60,887 bases of DNA from Betaproteobacteria bacterium (GCA_016234705.1 JACRAS010000141.1:1-60887), one strand, 5' to 3'; shown: positions 1 to 8,961, counted from the first letter of the stretch. Notes: generated by a model from the sequence alone, not told the origin. Translations and numbers: made by a program.

Positions 1-37
1 ATATACCGGGGTAGTTCGAACTGCTGCGGCTCCTCTT

Positions 38-61
38 GCGCGGACGGCGTCCCGTCCGCGC
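38..61. repeat. Short perfect GC-rich hairpin
   Basis: Ten-base arms GCGCGGACGG (38-47) and CCGTCCGCGC (52-61) enclose a 4-base loop. It lies downstream of the EgtD gene, which reads leftward, and immediately before a larger hairpin. There is no T-tract on either side, so intrinsic termination is not obvious. Confidence 0.7.
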
Positions 62-62
62 G

Positions 63-113
63 GATCCTCGATTGCGCACGGATGAAAAGCACATCCGTGC
101 ACAATCGAGGATC
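63..113. repeat. Large near-perfect inverted repeat (22-base arms)
   Basis: Arms 63-84 and 92-113 are reverse complements at 21 of 22 positions around a 7-base loop (AAAAGCA). The element sits between the end of the window and the 3' end of the EgtD gene. It could be a strong RNA hairpin, a REP-like element or the trace of a mobile element; no coding sequence overlaps it convincingly. Confidence 0.75.
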
Positions 114-154
114 TCGGATAAAGGCAAACCCAAGCCGTCGCTGCTCTTATCCTT

Positions 155-231
155 AGCGCGGCCGCTGGCCGCAACCAAAAGGACAAAAACATTCGCGCGG
201 ATGTGGCAATTGTTGAGGGGTAATTGCATAA
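155..231. repeat. Dispersed repeat, copy 1
   Basis: This stretch of about 75 bases closely matches 17750-17832 in the same orientation, with a few substitutions and short indels. Shared blocks include GGCCGCAACCAAAA, CATTCGCGCGGATGTGGCAA and GTAATTGCATAA. Both copies end 10-16 bases from the stop codon of a leftward gene, so both would lie in the 3' untranslated part of that gene's transcript. Confidence 0.75.
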
Positions 232-240
232 TCAACCGGC

Positions 241-1227
241 CTACACGGCGATCATGCCGTGCACGCTGAACCGCTTGGCCGCATCGATCCAGGTCTGCTC
301 TGGCGCGAAGCCGGCGCGCTGCGCCACGGCCTGGAATTCCTCGATGCCGTACTTGCAGGAAATCTCCGTGTGGATGGTTTCGCCCGCGCTGAAGCGGAAG
401 CGCTCGCCGCCGACATGGGCGAACTGCGAGGCGAGGCTTTCGAGGTGCATCTCGATCCGGCCCTTGGCCTCGTCGTAGAAAGCCTTGTGGCGGAAGCGCC
501 GCAGTTGGAAATCCCCGCCCAGTTCGCGGTTGATGCGCACCAGCAGATTAAGGTTGAACGCCGCGGTCACGCCGGCGGCGTCGTCGTAGGCGGCGTCGAG
601 CAGCCGCTTGTCCTTTTTCAGATCCACGCCGATGAGCAGGGCGCCGCCCGGACCGACCATGCGCCGGGCGCGCTTCAGGAACTCGACCGATTCGTGCGGG
701 GTGAAATTGCCGATGGTCGAGCCGGGAAAATAGACGGCTTTTCTGCGGATCGGCACGCCGGCGAACTCGGGCAGCGTCAGCGGCCCGGTGTAATCGGCGC
801 ACACGCCATTGATGTTGAGCCAGGGGAACGCCCGAGCGAGGCCGGCTGCGGCCTCCCTGATCGCCTCGCCCGCGATGTCGATGGGCAGGTACAGCGGCGG
901 CTGCAGTTGCTCGATCAGGATGCGCGTTTTCGTGCTCGAGCCGCTGCCGAACTCGATCAGCTGGCAATCCGGGCCGAGGAACGTCGCCATCGCGCCGGCA
1001 TGCTCGCGCATGAGCGCGAGCTCGGTGCGCGTGGGATAGTACTCCGGCAGCGTGCAGATTCTCTCGAACAGCTCGCAGCCGCGCGCGTCGTAAAAGTACT
1101 TCGGTGGCAGCGTCTTCTGCGGCCGCGCCAACCCCGTCAGTACGTCATCGAGGAAGGAATCGCCCTCGGGCAGAAAATTGTAGAAGCGCACCACCCCTTT
1201 GGCGGGGCGCTGCTGCGGCTGTGCCAT
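241..1227 (-). CDS. egtD: EgtD-type L-histidine N-alpha-methyltransferase
   Basis: A SAM-dependent methyltransferase of the DUF2260/EgtD family, which trimethylates the alpha-amino group of histidine to hercynine, the first step of ergothioneine synthesis. The 328-residue length is normal for the family. The SAM-binding motif is EFGSGSSTKT near residue 92. The asparagine in GSTIGNFTP (about 174), and the glutamate and serine of TEIS (288 and 290), match the residues that bind histidine in characterised EgtD. The C-terminal motif FSVHGM is also typical. A sulfoxide synthase gene (egtB), usually next to egtD, is not seen on either side here. The upstream neighbour is an unrelated endopeptidase. 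Confidence 0.88.
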   Translation of the reverse strand: MAQPQQRPAKGVVRFYNFLPEGDSFLDDVLTGLARPQKTLPPKYFYDARGCELFERICTLPEYYPTRTELALMREHAGAMATFLGPDCQLIEFGSGSSTKTRILIEQLQPPLYLPIDIAGEAIREAAAGLARAFPWLNINGVCADYTGPLTLPEFAGVPIRRKAVYFPGSTIGNFTPHESVEFLKRARRMVGPGGALLIGVDLKKDKRLLDAAYDDAAGVTAAFNLNLLVRINRELGGDFQLRRFRHKAFYDEAKGRIEMHLESLASQFAHVGGERFRFSAGETIHTEISCKYGIEEFQAVAQRAGFAPEQTWIDAAKRFSVHGMIAV

Positions 1228-1268
1228 CGGTTCCTCGACAGCAGGTGGTCGGATCCGCCCGCAAGCTT

Positions 1269-2189
1269 TTAGGCCGGCGCGGGCTTGCGGCTTTTCTGCG
1301 CGGACTTGTGCGCGGCGCCGATCTGCGGCCTGGCGTTCGCCTCGAGCCAGGCGCGGATGCGGTTGGCGTCGCCGATACGCGAGAGTTTTCCCCAGGAATC
1401 CAGGAGCACGATGATCACCTGGCGCTGGGCGAGCTTCGCCTGCAGCACCAGGCAGCGGCCGGAATCGTTGGTGAAACCGGTCTTGGACAGGCTGATATTC
1501 CAGCTCCCGTTCGCCACCAAGCGGTTGGTATTGCGGTAAGCGAGCGACCTGCCGGCCACATGAATCTCGTGTTCCGTCAAAGTCGTATAGCTGCGGATGA
1601 GCTCGTAGTGATGCGCGGCGCGCACCAGTTTGGCCAGATCTTCGGCACTAGACACATTGGCGCTGGAGAGTCCGGTGGCATCGCCAAAATGTGAATCGTT
1701 CATGCCCAGCATCCGCGCCTTGTGATTCATGGCGCGCACTAACGCCTCGAAGCCGCCCGGGTAGGTGCGCCCCAAGGCTGCTGCGGCGCGGTTCTCCGAG
1801 GCCATCAGCGCCACGCGCAACAACTCGTCGCGGCTGAGGCTGGCGCCGGGTTTCAGGCGCGAGTGCGTGCCGCGCAGCGCATCCATGTCTTCGCCCGAAA
1901 TGGTGATGGTTTCCTGCAGATCGAGGCCGGCGTCCAGCACCACCATCGCCGTCATCAGTTTGGTGATCGAGGCGATGGGCGCCACGGTAGCCGCATTCTT
2001 GCCGTAGAGAATCTCGCCGGTTTCCTGGTCCTGGATGATGGCCGCGGCCGAGCGCAGCGATAGCTTGTGCGCGACGGGCGCGGCATCGGCCGCGCGGCCG
2101 CGCGCTTGGGCATGGCCGGCGTAGGCAGCCGAGGCGAGTCCCAGACTGAGGCCGGCATAAATTAACCTATGACGCATGGACAAGGGCAT
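1269..2189 (-). CDS. pbpG: D-alanyl-D-alanine endopeptidase (PBP7-like)
   Basis: A periplasmic serine peptidase of the S11 family that cleaves D-Ala-meso-DAP cross-links in peptidoglycan. All three active-site motifs are present: SITK (residues 74-77), SEN (131-133) and KTG (236-238). A hydrophobic signal segment follows the basic start (about residues 6-28). I chose the ATG at 2189 because GGGAG lies just upstream of it; the frame is open for 20 more codons and another ATG lies at 2177. The protein ends shortly after the KTG region with a basic tail, as PBP7 does, rather than with a PBP5-type C-terminal domain and anchor. Confidence 0.88.
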   Translation of the reverse strand: MPLSMRHRLIYAGLSLGLASAAYAGHAQARGRAADAAPVAHKLSLRSAAAIIQDQETGEILYGKNAATVAPIASITKLMTAMVVLDAGLDLQETITISGEDMDALRGTHSRLKPGASLSRDELLRVALMASENRAAAALGRTYPGGFEALVRAMNHKARMLGMNDSHFGDATGLSSANVSSAEDLAKLVRAAHHYELIRSYTTLTEHEIHVAGRSLAYRNTNRLVANGSWNISLSKTGFTNDSGRCLVLQAKLAQRQVIIVLLDSWGKLSRIGDANRIRAWLEANARPQIGAAHKSAQKSRKPAPA

Positions 2190-2326
2190 CTCGCTCCCGG
2201 CGAATAAAAGATGTTCGCGGAGTCTAGCCGCCAAATTTTCATTTGGCAAGCAAAAATAACGAGATAGCGATGCAATCTAAGGCGGAGTTTGAACAATGTT
2301 AAACAGGCTGCAAGCTTGCCCTCGGT

Positions 2327-4159
2327 TCAGGCGGCCTTGGCGCGCGGCTGCTGCGACTCCTCCTGCTGCTGCAGGGCCCACATCTGCGCATACGCGCCGT
2401 CGCGCTCCAACAGCTCGCGGTGACTGCCGCGCTCGATGATGCGCCCGCCCTCCATCACCAGGATCTGGTCTGCGTCCATGATGGTGGACAGGCGGTGCGC
2501 GATCACCAGGGTGGTGTGTCCCTGCGCGATGCGCGCGAGTTCCGCCTGGATCGACTGCTCGGTTTCGGAGTCGAGCGCCGAAGTGGCCTCGTCGAAAATC
2601 AGGATCGATGGTTTCTTGAGGATGGCGCGGGCAATGGCCACGCGCTGCTTCTCGCCGCCTGACAGCTTCAGGCCACGCTCGCCCACCCGCGCCTCGTACT
2701 TGTCCGGCAGGCTTTCGATGAACTCGTGGATATGCGCCGCCCTCGCCGCCCCGATCACTTCCTCGTGCGTGGCGGCGGGCCGGCCGTAGTGGATGTTGTA
2801 GTAAATGCTGTCGTTGAACAGCACCGTGTCCTGCGGCACGATGCCGATGGCGCCGCGCAGGCTCGTTTGCTCCAGCGTGCGGATGTCCCAGCCGTTGATG
2901 ATGATCGCGCCGCGACTGACGTCGTAGAAACGGTACAGCAGCCGCGCCAGGGTCGATTTGCCCGCGCCCGAATGCCCGACCACGGCGACCTTGCTGCCCG
3001 CGGGAACGTCAAACGACACATCGAACAGGATCTGGCGCTTCGGGTCGTAGAAGAATTCCACCTGCTCGAAGCGGATGGAGGCGCTTCCCGCGGCCAGCGT
3101 GACGGCGTTGGGGCTGTCCTGGATTTCGCGGTTTTGTTGCAGCAGCCGGAACATCCGGTCGGTGTCGATCAGCGCCTGCTTTATTTCACGGTAGACCATG
3201 CCGAGAAAATTGAGCGGGATATAGAGCTGGATCAAGAGGCCGTTGATCAGCACCAGGTCGCCCAGCGTCAGGGTGTTGTTTACCACGCCCTCGGCTGCCA
3301 GGATCATGAGCAGCGTCACGGCGATGGCGATGACGCAGCTCTGGCCGACATTGAGCAATCCGAGCGAGACTTCGTTTTTCACCGCGGCCGACTCGTACTT
3401 GCGCAGGTTGTCGTCGTAGCGCCGCGCCTCGTATTCTTCGTTGTTGAAATACTTCACCGTCTCGTAATTGAGCAGGCTGTCGATGGCGCGGGTGTTGGCC
3501 CTGGAATCGAGTTCATTTGCCTGGCGGCGGATGTCCATGCGCCATTCGGTGATGCTGACGGTGAAAAAGATGTAGATCGCCACCGCGGCGAAAGTGACGG
3601 CGGCGAAACGCCAGTCGAATTTGGTCAGCAGCACCGCCGCCACCAGACTGAATTCCAGGATCACCGGAATGATGGAAAACAGCATGAAATTGAGCAACGT
3701 GGAAATGCCGCGCGTGCCGCGCTCGATGTCGCGCGTCATGCCGCCGGTCTGGCGATCAAGGTGGAAGCGCAGACTCAGGCTGTGCAGATGGCGGAACACG
3801 GTGAGCGCGACGCGGCGGATGGCGCGCTGCGTCACGCGCACGAACACCACGTCGCGCAGCTCGGCGAACAGCACCGTCGACAGCCGCAGCAGGCCATAGG
3901 CGATGAGCAGCGCCAGGGGCAGCGCCAGTGGCTGCTGCGCGGGCGCGAGCGCATCGACCACGTCCTTCAGCACCAGCGGCACGCCGACGTTGGCAAACTT
4001 CGCTGAAGCGAGGAACGCGAGCGCGACCAGCACTCGCCATTTGTATTCCCACAGGTAGGGCAGCAGCATGCCGACCGCGCGCCATTCGTTTGGCCGCGCG
4101 CCGGGCGCGGGCGGCTCGGCGTCTACGGATGAAGCGAAGGAACGGCGTCCATGTGCCAT
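2327..4159 (-). CDS. Atm1/HMT1-type ABC transporter, fused permease-ATPase
   Basis: A 610-residue half-transporter in the inner membrane. Residues about 40-330 carry six membrane segments and the Atm1 hallmark NYETVKYFNN (231-240). The nucleotide-binding domain has Walker A GHSGAGKST (395-403), signature LSGGEKQR (499-506) and Walker B ending IFDEATSALD (521-530). The family (mitochondrial Atm1, bacterial NaAtm1) exports glutathione-conjugated metals or persulfides, and homodimerises to form the full pump. It stands alone, so its substrate cannot be read from neighbours. Confidence 0.9.
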   Translation of the reverse strand: MAHGRRSFASSVDAEPPAPGARPNEWRAVGMLLPYLWEYKWRVLVALAFLASAKFANVGVPLVLKDVVDALAPAQQPLALPLALLIAYGLLRLSTVLFAELRDVVFVRVTQRAIRRVALTVFRHLHSLSLRFHLDRQTGGMTRDIERGTRGISTLLNFMLFSIIPVILEFSLVAAVLLTKFDWRFAAVTFAAVAIYIFFTVSITEWRMDIRRQANELDSRANTRAIDSLLNYETVKYFNNEEYEARRYDDNLRKYESAAVKNEVSLGLLNVGQSCVIAIAVTLLMILAAEGVVNNTLTLGDLVLINGLLIQLYIPLNFLGMVYREIKQALIDTDRMFRLLQQNREIQDSPNAVTLAAGSASIRFEQVEFFYDPKRQILFDVSFDVPAGSKVAVVGHSGAGKSTLARLLYRFYDVSRGAIIINGWDIRTLEQTSLRGAIGIVPQDTVLFNDSIYYNIHYGRPAATHEEVIGAARAAHIHEFIESLPDKYEARVGERGLKLSGGEKQRVAIARAILKKPSILIFDEATSALDSETEQSIQAELARIAQGHTTLVIAHRLSTIMDADQILVMEGGRIIERGSHRELLERDGAYAQMWALQQQEESQQPRAKAA

Positions 4160-4431
4160 GTTTGGGTGGGGTGAAAAATGAGGATGGATTCGGCTACGGG
4201 CTCAGGCGGCGCCGAACGGGGCGCGGCCGCTGCGGAGTTGCCATTTTCGCACATGGGGCAGATATTTGCCCCTTCGTGCAGGCTCCGGGCGGGAGAGCTC
4301 AGTTGCGGGAAACCCGCCCCGGCGTGAACCAGGAGACCGTGACGAAATTCGCCGGCGTAGCCCGCGCAGCGACATTTTCGAGTTTTGGTATATAAAGACG
4401 TTTGGGGTGAACTCAATACTGGCCAAACACC

Positions 4432-6624
4432 ATGCCAGCAATTCGGAAAATTGCCGTTAGCAGCGGAATCTACTGGGTCGAGATCGCGGATGCCGATGTT
4501 CGGATTTTGTGCGGTTGCCCGGCCGACGCGGTCAAGCACCTGGCCAAGAAAGGTTTCATTGCCGGCGTCGAGCGCGACGGCATAGAGTTCGAGACCGGCC
4601 CGAACGCGATCCTGCTCTCCGACCTCGCCATTCAGAGCGGGCGCGTCTGCAATTACGCCGAATTCCCGGCGTTGCAGATGCTCTACATGCAAGGCCTGAT
4701 CGTCCCGGAGCACCCGAACAACCGGGGTACCCTGCCGATGCTGATCGGTTCGCGCAGGCAGGTGGATGCGCAGATGGCGTACATTTTCCGCGGCAACTAT
4801 GGCCTGGAGTCCACGCAGGAACTGCTCGAGGCGGGCGTCTCCGCCGCGCTCGCCCACGAGCTGATGCGCATGAAGCGCGCGTTCGCATTCGGCCGCATAC
4901 GCCCGACGCAGGAACTGCTGCAGCCGGTGTACCTGGAGGACGCCCCGAAGGATGTCGGTGGAGGCGTCACGGTATCGCGCAACGGGCTCAACCTGTTTCG
5001 CATTGCGTACCGGGACGAGCACGTCGATGTCGACCTCAACCTCGCGCCGGGCGAAACCTACGAGTGCTCCTACCGCCTGGAGAGCCATCTGCTGAAGCGG
5101 GATTACTTCTCCGTGGTTCACAGCGGCGACGGCGACGGCTGGGACATCAACCGGCCCGCCATGAGCACCATCGTGCAGTTCCAGGGGCGCATCTATCTTA
5201 TCGACGCCGGCCCGAATATTCAGGCCTCTCTCGACGCCCTCGGCATCGGCGTGAACGAGGTCGAAGGCGTGTTCCAGACGCATTGCCACGACGATCACTT
5301 TTCCGGCCTGACGCAGCTCATGTGCAGCGACCGGCGGATACAGTATTTTGCCGTGCCGATGGTGCGCGCGACGGTGGCAAAAAAACTCGCCGCAATGCTG
5401 GGAGAAACGGAGTTCGAGTTTGGCGATTTCTTCGCCGTGCGCGATCTCGAGCTCGATGAATGGAACGAGATCGACGGGCTGGAAGTAAAGCCGATGCTGT
5501 CGCCCCACCCGGTCGAGACGACCTGCTTTCGCTTCCGCGTATTCTGGGAGAACGGCTATCGCAGTTATGCGCATCTGGCCGACATTGCCTCATTCGAGGT
5601 GCTGCAGGGGATGCTGTCCGCCGATGATGTCCCGGAGGGGATCAGCGCCGAGCGGCTGGCGCGGACGCGGCGCGACTATGCCGAGGCCGCGAACGTGAAG
5701 AAGATCGACATCGGCGGCGGCCTGATCCATGGCGCCGCTGCGGACTTCCACGGCGACGCATCGGACCGCCTGGTCCTTGCGCATACGCACCGGCTGCTGA
5801 CCGGGCAGGAGCGCGCAATCGGCAGCGGCGCGCCTTTCGGCACCGTCGACGTGCTGATCGAGGGCGCAACCGATCAGCTGCGGCGAAACGCGTTCGACTA
5901 TCTGCGCGAATATTTTCCGACGGTGCAGATGCACTGGATCCGGCATTTGATGAACAACCAGATCGTCACGTTCAATCCGGAAGCTTTGCTGATCAAGCAG
6001 GGACAAGCCGCATCCGACCCGCTTCTCATCCTGAGCGGAAGCGCCGAAATGCTGGGCGCGCGGGCAGACGGCGGATACGTGCTGTTCGGAGGCTCCATGC
6101 TCGGCGAAATGTCGGCATTGCTCGGCACCGGCGCGGAGGAAGCCTATCGCGCCATAAGTTTCGTGCAGGCGCTGCGCGTGCCGCGCGATATTTACCGCGA
6201 TTTCGTGGTGCGCAATTCGCTCTACCGCGGCATCGTGCAATCGCGTCAGGAGAGCGACTTTCTGCGCAGCAACTCGCTATTTGCCGAAGGGGTATCCGGA
6301 CTGACGCTGAACCGGCTGGTCCAGGCGGCGCAAGTGCGGACATTCGACGCGGCGAGCGAGTGCGAGCCGCCCGAGTCGATGCTGCTGCTGATCCATTCGG
6401 GCTCGGCCTTGCTGGAAAAGCCCGATGGCTCCGCCGAGCTGCTGGGGGCGGGTTCGCATGTCGGCCTCGGACCGCTCGGCGGAACGGTGCATCGCGGCTC
6501 GAGGATACGTTTTCGCGAGCGCACCAAGACTTATGCGCTGCCGCTCGAGCTTGCTGGCAGCCTTCCCGTGGTGCGCTGGAAGCTGATCGAGACCTATCGC
6601 CGCCGCTATCTGGATGTCTATTGA
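4432..6624 (+). CDS. Metallo-beta-lactamase fold protein with C-terminal cNMP-binding-like region
   Basis: A 730-residue cytosolic protein with no signal peptide. Residues 1-220 form an N-terminal region I do not recognise. About 225-500 is a metallo-beta-lactamase fold with the metal motif HCHDDH (284-289), a further HPVETT histidine and a later AHTH. About 520-620 looks like a cyclic-nucleotide-binding fold, with GSMLGEMSALLG, and the last 100 residues may be a second degenerate copy. The architecture suggests a ligand-gated hydrolase or sensor. It stands alone between divergent and unrelated genes, so the reaction is unknown. The fold calls are firm; the function is not. Confidence 0.72.
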   Translation: MPAIRKIAVSSGIYWVEIADADVRILCGCPADAVKHLAKKGFIAGVERDGIEFETGPNAILLSDLAIQSGRVCNYAEFPALQMLYMQGLIVPEHPNNRGTLPMLIGSRRQVDAQMAYIFRGNYGLESTQELLEAGVSAALAHELMRMKRAFAFGRIRPTQELLQPVYLEDAPKDVGGGVTVSRNGLNLFRIAYRDEHVDVDLNLAPGETYECSYRLESHLLKRDYFSVVHSGDGDGWDINRPAMSTIVQFQGRIYLIDAGPNIQASLDALGIGVNEVEGVFQTHCHDDHFSGLTQLMCSDRRIQYFAVPMVRATVAKKLAAMLGETEFEFGDFFAVRDLELDEWNEIDGLEVKPMLSPHPVETTCFRFRVFWENGYRSYAHLADIASFEVLQGMLSADDVPEGISAERLARTRRDYAEAANVKKIDIGGGLIHGAAADFHGDASDRLVLAHTHRLLTGQERAIGSGAPFGTVDVLIEGATDQLRRNAFDYLREYFPTVQMHWIRHLMNNQIVTFNPEALLIKQGQAASDPLLILSGSAEMLGARADGGYVLFGGSMLGEMSALLGTGAEEAYRAISFVQALRVPRDIYRDFVVRNSLYRGIVQSRQESDFLRSNSLFAEGVSGLTLNRLVQAAQVRTFDAASECEPPESMLLLIHSGSALLEKPDGSAELLGAGSHVGLGPLGGTVHRGSRIRFRERTKTYALPLELAGSLPVVRWKLIETYRRRYLDVY

Positions 6625-6728
6625 GGCGCAGATGCGGCGCGGGAGTATGTATCATACGCAAGCGTCAATCCCTCGGCCATGCCGACTTTGATGGTTCACG
6701 CCATGCCGCTCTTTCTCCGGAAAAGAAC

Positions 6729-7430
6729 ATGAGAAAAATCGCCGCCGCCCTACTCCTCTTCGTCGCCCTCATCGGCGCCGCCCTGTTCTGGCTTTCGGGC
6801 AACATCGATGGCCTGATCAAGGACGCTCTGGAGAATTACGGCAGCGCCATGACGCAGGCAAAGGTGAGCGTCAACGCGGTCAAGATCGCTCCCGCCGACG
6901 GCAAGGGCACGATCAGCAATCTCGCCATCGCCAATCCTGCGGGCTTCAAGACCGCGTATGCGCTCAAGGTTGGCCGGATCGATATCGACATCGACATCGC
7001 CTCGGTCGCCACGGATGTCATCGTAATCCGCCGTATCGCCGTGGTCGCTCCCGACGTCATCTACGAAAAAGGCGAGGCGATGACCAATTTCGATGCCATC
7101 CAGAAAAACATCGCCGCTTACCTCGGCCCCGCCGGCGGCAAGAAGGAAGGCAGGAGGCTGATCGTCGAACTGCTCACCATTCGCGATGCGAAGGCGCAGG
7201 CCAGCGCCGCCTTCATGAACGGCAAGACCGTAAGCCTGCCGCTTCCGGACATCACGCTGAAAAACATCGGCCGCGCCAAGGGCGGCATCACCCCGGGCGA
7301 ATTGGGACAGGAAGTGGCCGGCGCGCTGAAGGCAAAACTGACCGGCGCGGTGAGCTTCGATCGCCTGATGAAATCGGCCGGCGACGCGCTCGACAAGGCA
7401 GGATCCGCGATCAAGGGTTTGTTCAAGTGA
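6729..7430 (+). CDS. AsmA-like / DUF748-like envelope protein
   Basis: A 233-residue protein with a single N-terminal membrane or signal segment (residues 3-22) followed by a repetitive beta-rich region. Blocks such as VKIAPADGKGTISNLAIANP and RIDIDIDIASVATDVIVIRRI resemble the start of AsmA-type proteins, which span the periplasm and help lipid traffic. It ends in a short amphipathic tail (AGSAIKGLFK). Only a small AsmA-like module is present, much shorter than full AsmA/TamB. The chosen ATG at 6729 begins the hydrophobic segment; the same frame is open upstream but lacks any family resemblance. Confidence 0.65.
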   Translation: MRKIAAALLLFVALIGAALFWLSGNIDGLIKDALENYGSAMTQAKVSVNAVKIAPADGKGTISNLAIANPAGFKTAYALKVGRIDIDIDIASVATDVIVIRRIAVVAPDVIYEKGEAMTNFDAIQKNIAAYLGPAGGKKEGRRLIVELLTIRDAKAQASAAFMNGKTVSLPLPDITLKNIGRAKGGITPGELGQEVAGALKAKLTGAVSFDRLMKSAGDALDKAGSAIKGLFK

Positions 7431-7572
7431 GCGGCGAACAGCACACCCGCTCGAACGGCATCGCAAATGCCGCAAGCCAAGTATCCACGCGGCTCTCAGC
7501 CATATTTCCTTCTCACATTGCGCGCGCTGATCCGCGCCGGGCTGAAGAATTTTCGGCGTAAGATCGACCACC

Positions 7573-7980
7573 ATGGCTGAACCAGTGACGCTCCCCGAAG
7601 GCAAGGAACCGGTGCTGCGGGTCATACCCATGCCCGCCGACGCCAACCATCACGGCGACATTTTCGGCGGCTGGATCATGTCGCAGGTCGACATCGCCGG
7701 CGGCGTCCTCGCCGCGCGCCACGCGCGCGGCCGCGTCGCCACGGTGGCGGTGAACTCGTTCCAGTTCAAGCAGCCGGTGCAAATCGGCGACCTGCTCTCT
7801 TTCTACGCCGAGATCGTGCGCGTGGGCAATACTTCGATCACTGTCAACGTCGAGGTGTACGCGCAGCGCAATCCCGAGGACGTCGAAATCGTCAAGGTGA
7901 CCGAGGCGACGCTCACCTACGTCGCAACCGACAACAACCGCCGCCCGCGCACGGTGCTGCCCCTGCCGGCGGATAAATAA
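7573..7980 (+). CDS. yciA: Acyl-CoA thioesterase, YciA-type hotdog protein
   Basis: A 135-residue hotdog-fold thioesterase that hydrolyses acyl-CoA to free acid and CoA in the cytosol. The diagnostic stretch HGDIFGGWIMSQVDIAGG (about 27-44) contains the catalytic aspartate region of the YciA/BACH group. The conserved VNSFQFKQPVQIGDLL block follows. Length is normal. It sits alone between the AsmA-like gene and a toxin-antitoxin pair. Confidence 0.9.
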   Translation: MAEPVTLPEGKEPVLRVIPMPADANHHGDIFGGWIMSQVDIAGGVLAARHARGRVATVAVNSFQFKQPVQIGDLLSFYAEIVRVGNTSITVNVEVYAQRNPEDVEIVKVTEATLTYVATDNNRRPRTVLPLPADK

Positions 7981-8092
7981 CGTCCCCCTGGGTGCGCGAC
8001 GAGCGCGATCCCATGGCTGCCAGAAGCGGGATGACGGGATGAAGTAAACGGTGCCGGAAAAGATTGCCTTTCGCACCCGCTCGGGCTATGAT

Positions 8093-8111
8093 TGTCTTAC
8101 TTTCGTCTTAC
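8093..8111. promoter_or_regulatory. Direct repeat upstream of the AbrB-type antitoxin
   Basis: The heptamer GTCTTAC occurs at 8094-8100 and again at 8105-8111, one helical turn apart, 20 bases before the antitoxin start. This is where a MazE/AbrB-type antitoxin would be expected to autorepress. The role is inferred from position only. Confidence 0.35.
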
Positions 8112-8131
8112 CGTTAATATCGAGACTTGCC

Positions 8132-8398
8132 ATGGAAACCACGAAACTGTCGTCGAAGGGGCAGGTGATTCTGCCCAGATCGGTCCGGGATGGCCACAAC
8201 TGGCCCCCGGGGACCGAGTTCGCGGTGGAGGCGGTCGGGGACGGTGTCCTGCTCCGGCCGTTGAAGCCCTTCAAATCCACCACCTTGCAGGACGTAATCG
8301 GATCCACCGGCTATAGCGGCAAGGCGAAATCCCTCGCCGACATGGAAAAAGCCATCGCCCGCGGCGTCCAGGAAAGAAATGCTCGCGGTCGATACTAA
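8132..8398 (+). CDS. AbrB/MazE-fold antitoxin
   Basis: An 88-residue SpoVT/AbrB-type swapped-hairpin DNA-binding protein. The N-terminal TTKLSSKGQVILPRSVR is the classic AbrB motif, followed by PPGTEFAVEAVGDGVLLRP. The C-terminal 40 residues should wrap the toxin. It overlaps the start of the PIN-domain toxin gene by 20 bases, a typical coupled toxin-antitoxin arrangement. The ATG at 8132 starts the conserved motif; the frame is open upstream, but that part is not AbrB-like. Confidence 0.88.
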   Translation: METTKLSSKGQVILPRSVRDGHNWPPGTEFAVEAVGDGVLLRPLKPFKSTTLQDVIGSTGYSGKAKSLADMEKAIARGVQERNARGRY

Positions 8399-8771
8399 CC
8401 TGGTGGTGAGGCTCCTTACCAACGACGAACCCGCCCAGGCGAAACGGGCGGCAGCCGCCTTTGCCGCGAACCAGATCTACATCGCCAAAAGCGTGCTTCT
8501 TGAAACCGAGTGGGTGCTGCGCTTCAGCTACCGGCTCGACCGGGCAGCGATCCTGCGGGGCCTCGCCGCATTGCTCGGCATGGCGCAGGTCGCCGCAGAG
8601 GACAGCGTTCGCGTTAACGCGGCCCTCGAATGGTATCGGGCAGGGATGGACTTCGCCGATGCACTGCACCTCGCCAGCAGCATCGGCAGCGCGCAGCGAT
8701 TCGGCACCTTCGACGCAAAAATGGCTCGCCGTGCGCGCGCAATCACGCCTATCGAAGTCGCGGTGATTTGA
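8379..8771 (+). CDS. vapC: PIN-domain RNase toxin (VapC-like)
   Basis: A 130-residue PIN-domain ribonuclease. The acidic metal-binding residues are visible: DTN at residues 5-7 (AVDTNLVVRLL), a glutamate in ETEW (about 43), GMDFADALH (about 89-97) and FDAKMARRA near the C-terminus. Members of this family cut tRNA or rRNA unless bound by the antitoxin. It overlaps the AbrB-type antitoxin gene, with which it forms a type II pair. Confidence 0.88.
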   Translation: MLAVDTNLVVRLLTNDEPAQAKRAAAAFAANQIYIAKSVLLETEWVLRFSYRLDRAAILRGLAALLGMAQVAAEDSVRVNAALEWYRAGMDFADALHLASSIGSAQRFGTFDAKMARRARAITPIEVAVI

Positions 8772-8841
8772 GCGCGCGAGCGCGGCGGGACTGGCGTACT
8801 TTCTACCTCCGCTTGCTCCAGCGGCGCGGATTCCACGTTCA

Positions 8842-8862
8842 CTTCGGCTGGCACAGCCGAAG
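8842..8862. terminator. Hairpin between convergent genes
   Basis: Perfect 9-base arms CTTCGGCTG and CAGCCGAAG enclose GCA. It lies between the 3' ends of the rightward toxin gene and the leftward glutathione transferase gene, so it could end transcription from either side, although no T-run follows. Confidence 0.45.
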
Positions 8863-8961
8863 CGGCGATTCATTAACTGTGGGTCGGGCCCTAGTCAGCT
8901 CCCCGACCAGGGCTCGAACGCCAGCCCTGCGAACTGACAAGCAGACGCCGCGCGTCCGCCC

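Noticed and set aside
4123..5574. Long open frame on the minus strand opposite the metallo-beta-lactamase gene
   Set aside because: Its product has no recognisable domain and histidine/arginine-rich composition typical of an antisense shadow of a GC-rich gene; the plus-strand protein has clear motifs.
8887..8935. tRNA-like or attachment-site-like sequence containing CTCGAACGCC and paired GTCAG/CTGAC ends
   Set aside because: The potential T-arm has the wrong loop size, there is no acceptor stem or anticodon arm, and no integrase lies nearby. It folds as a simple interrupted hairpin.
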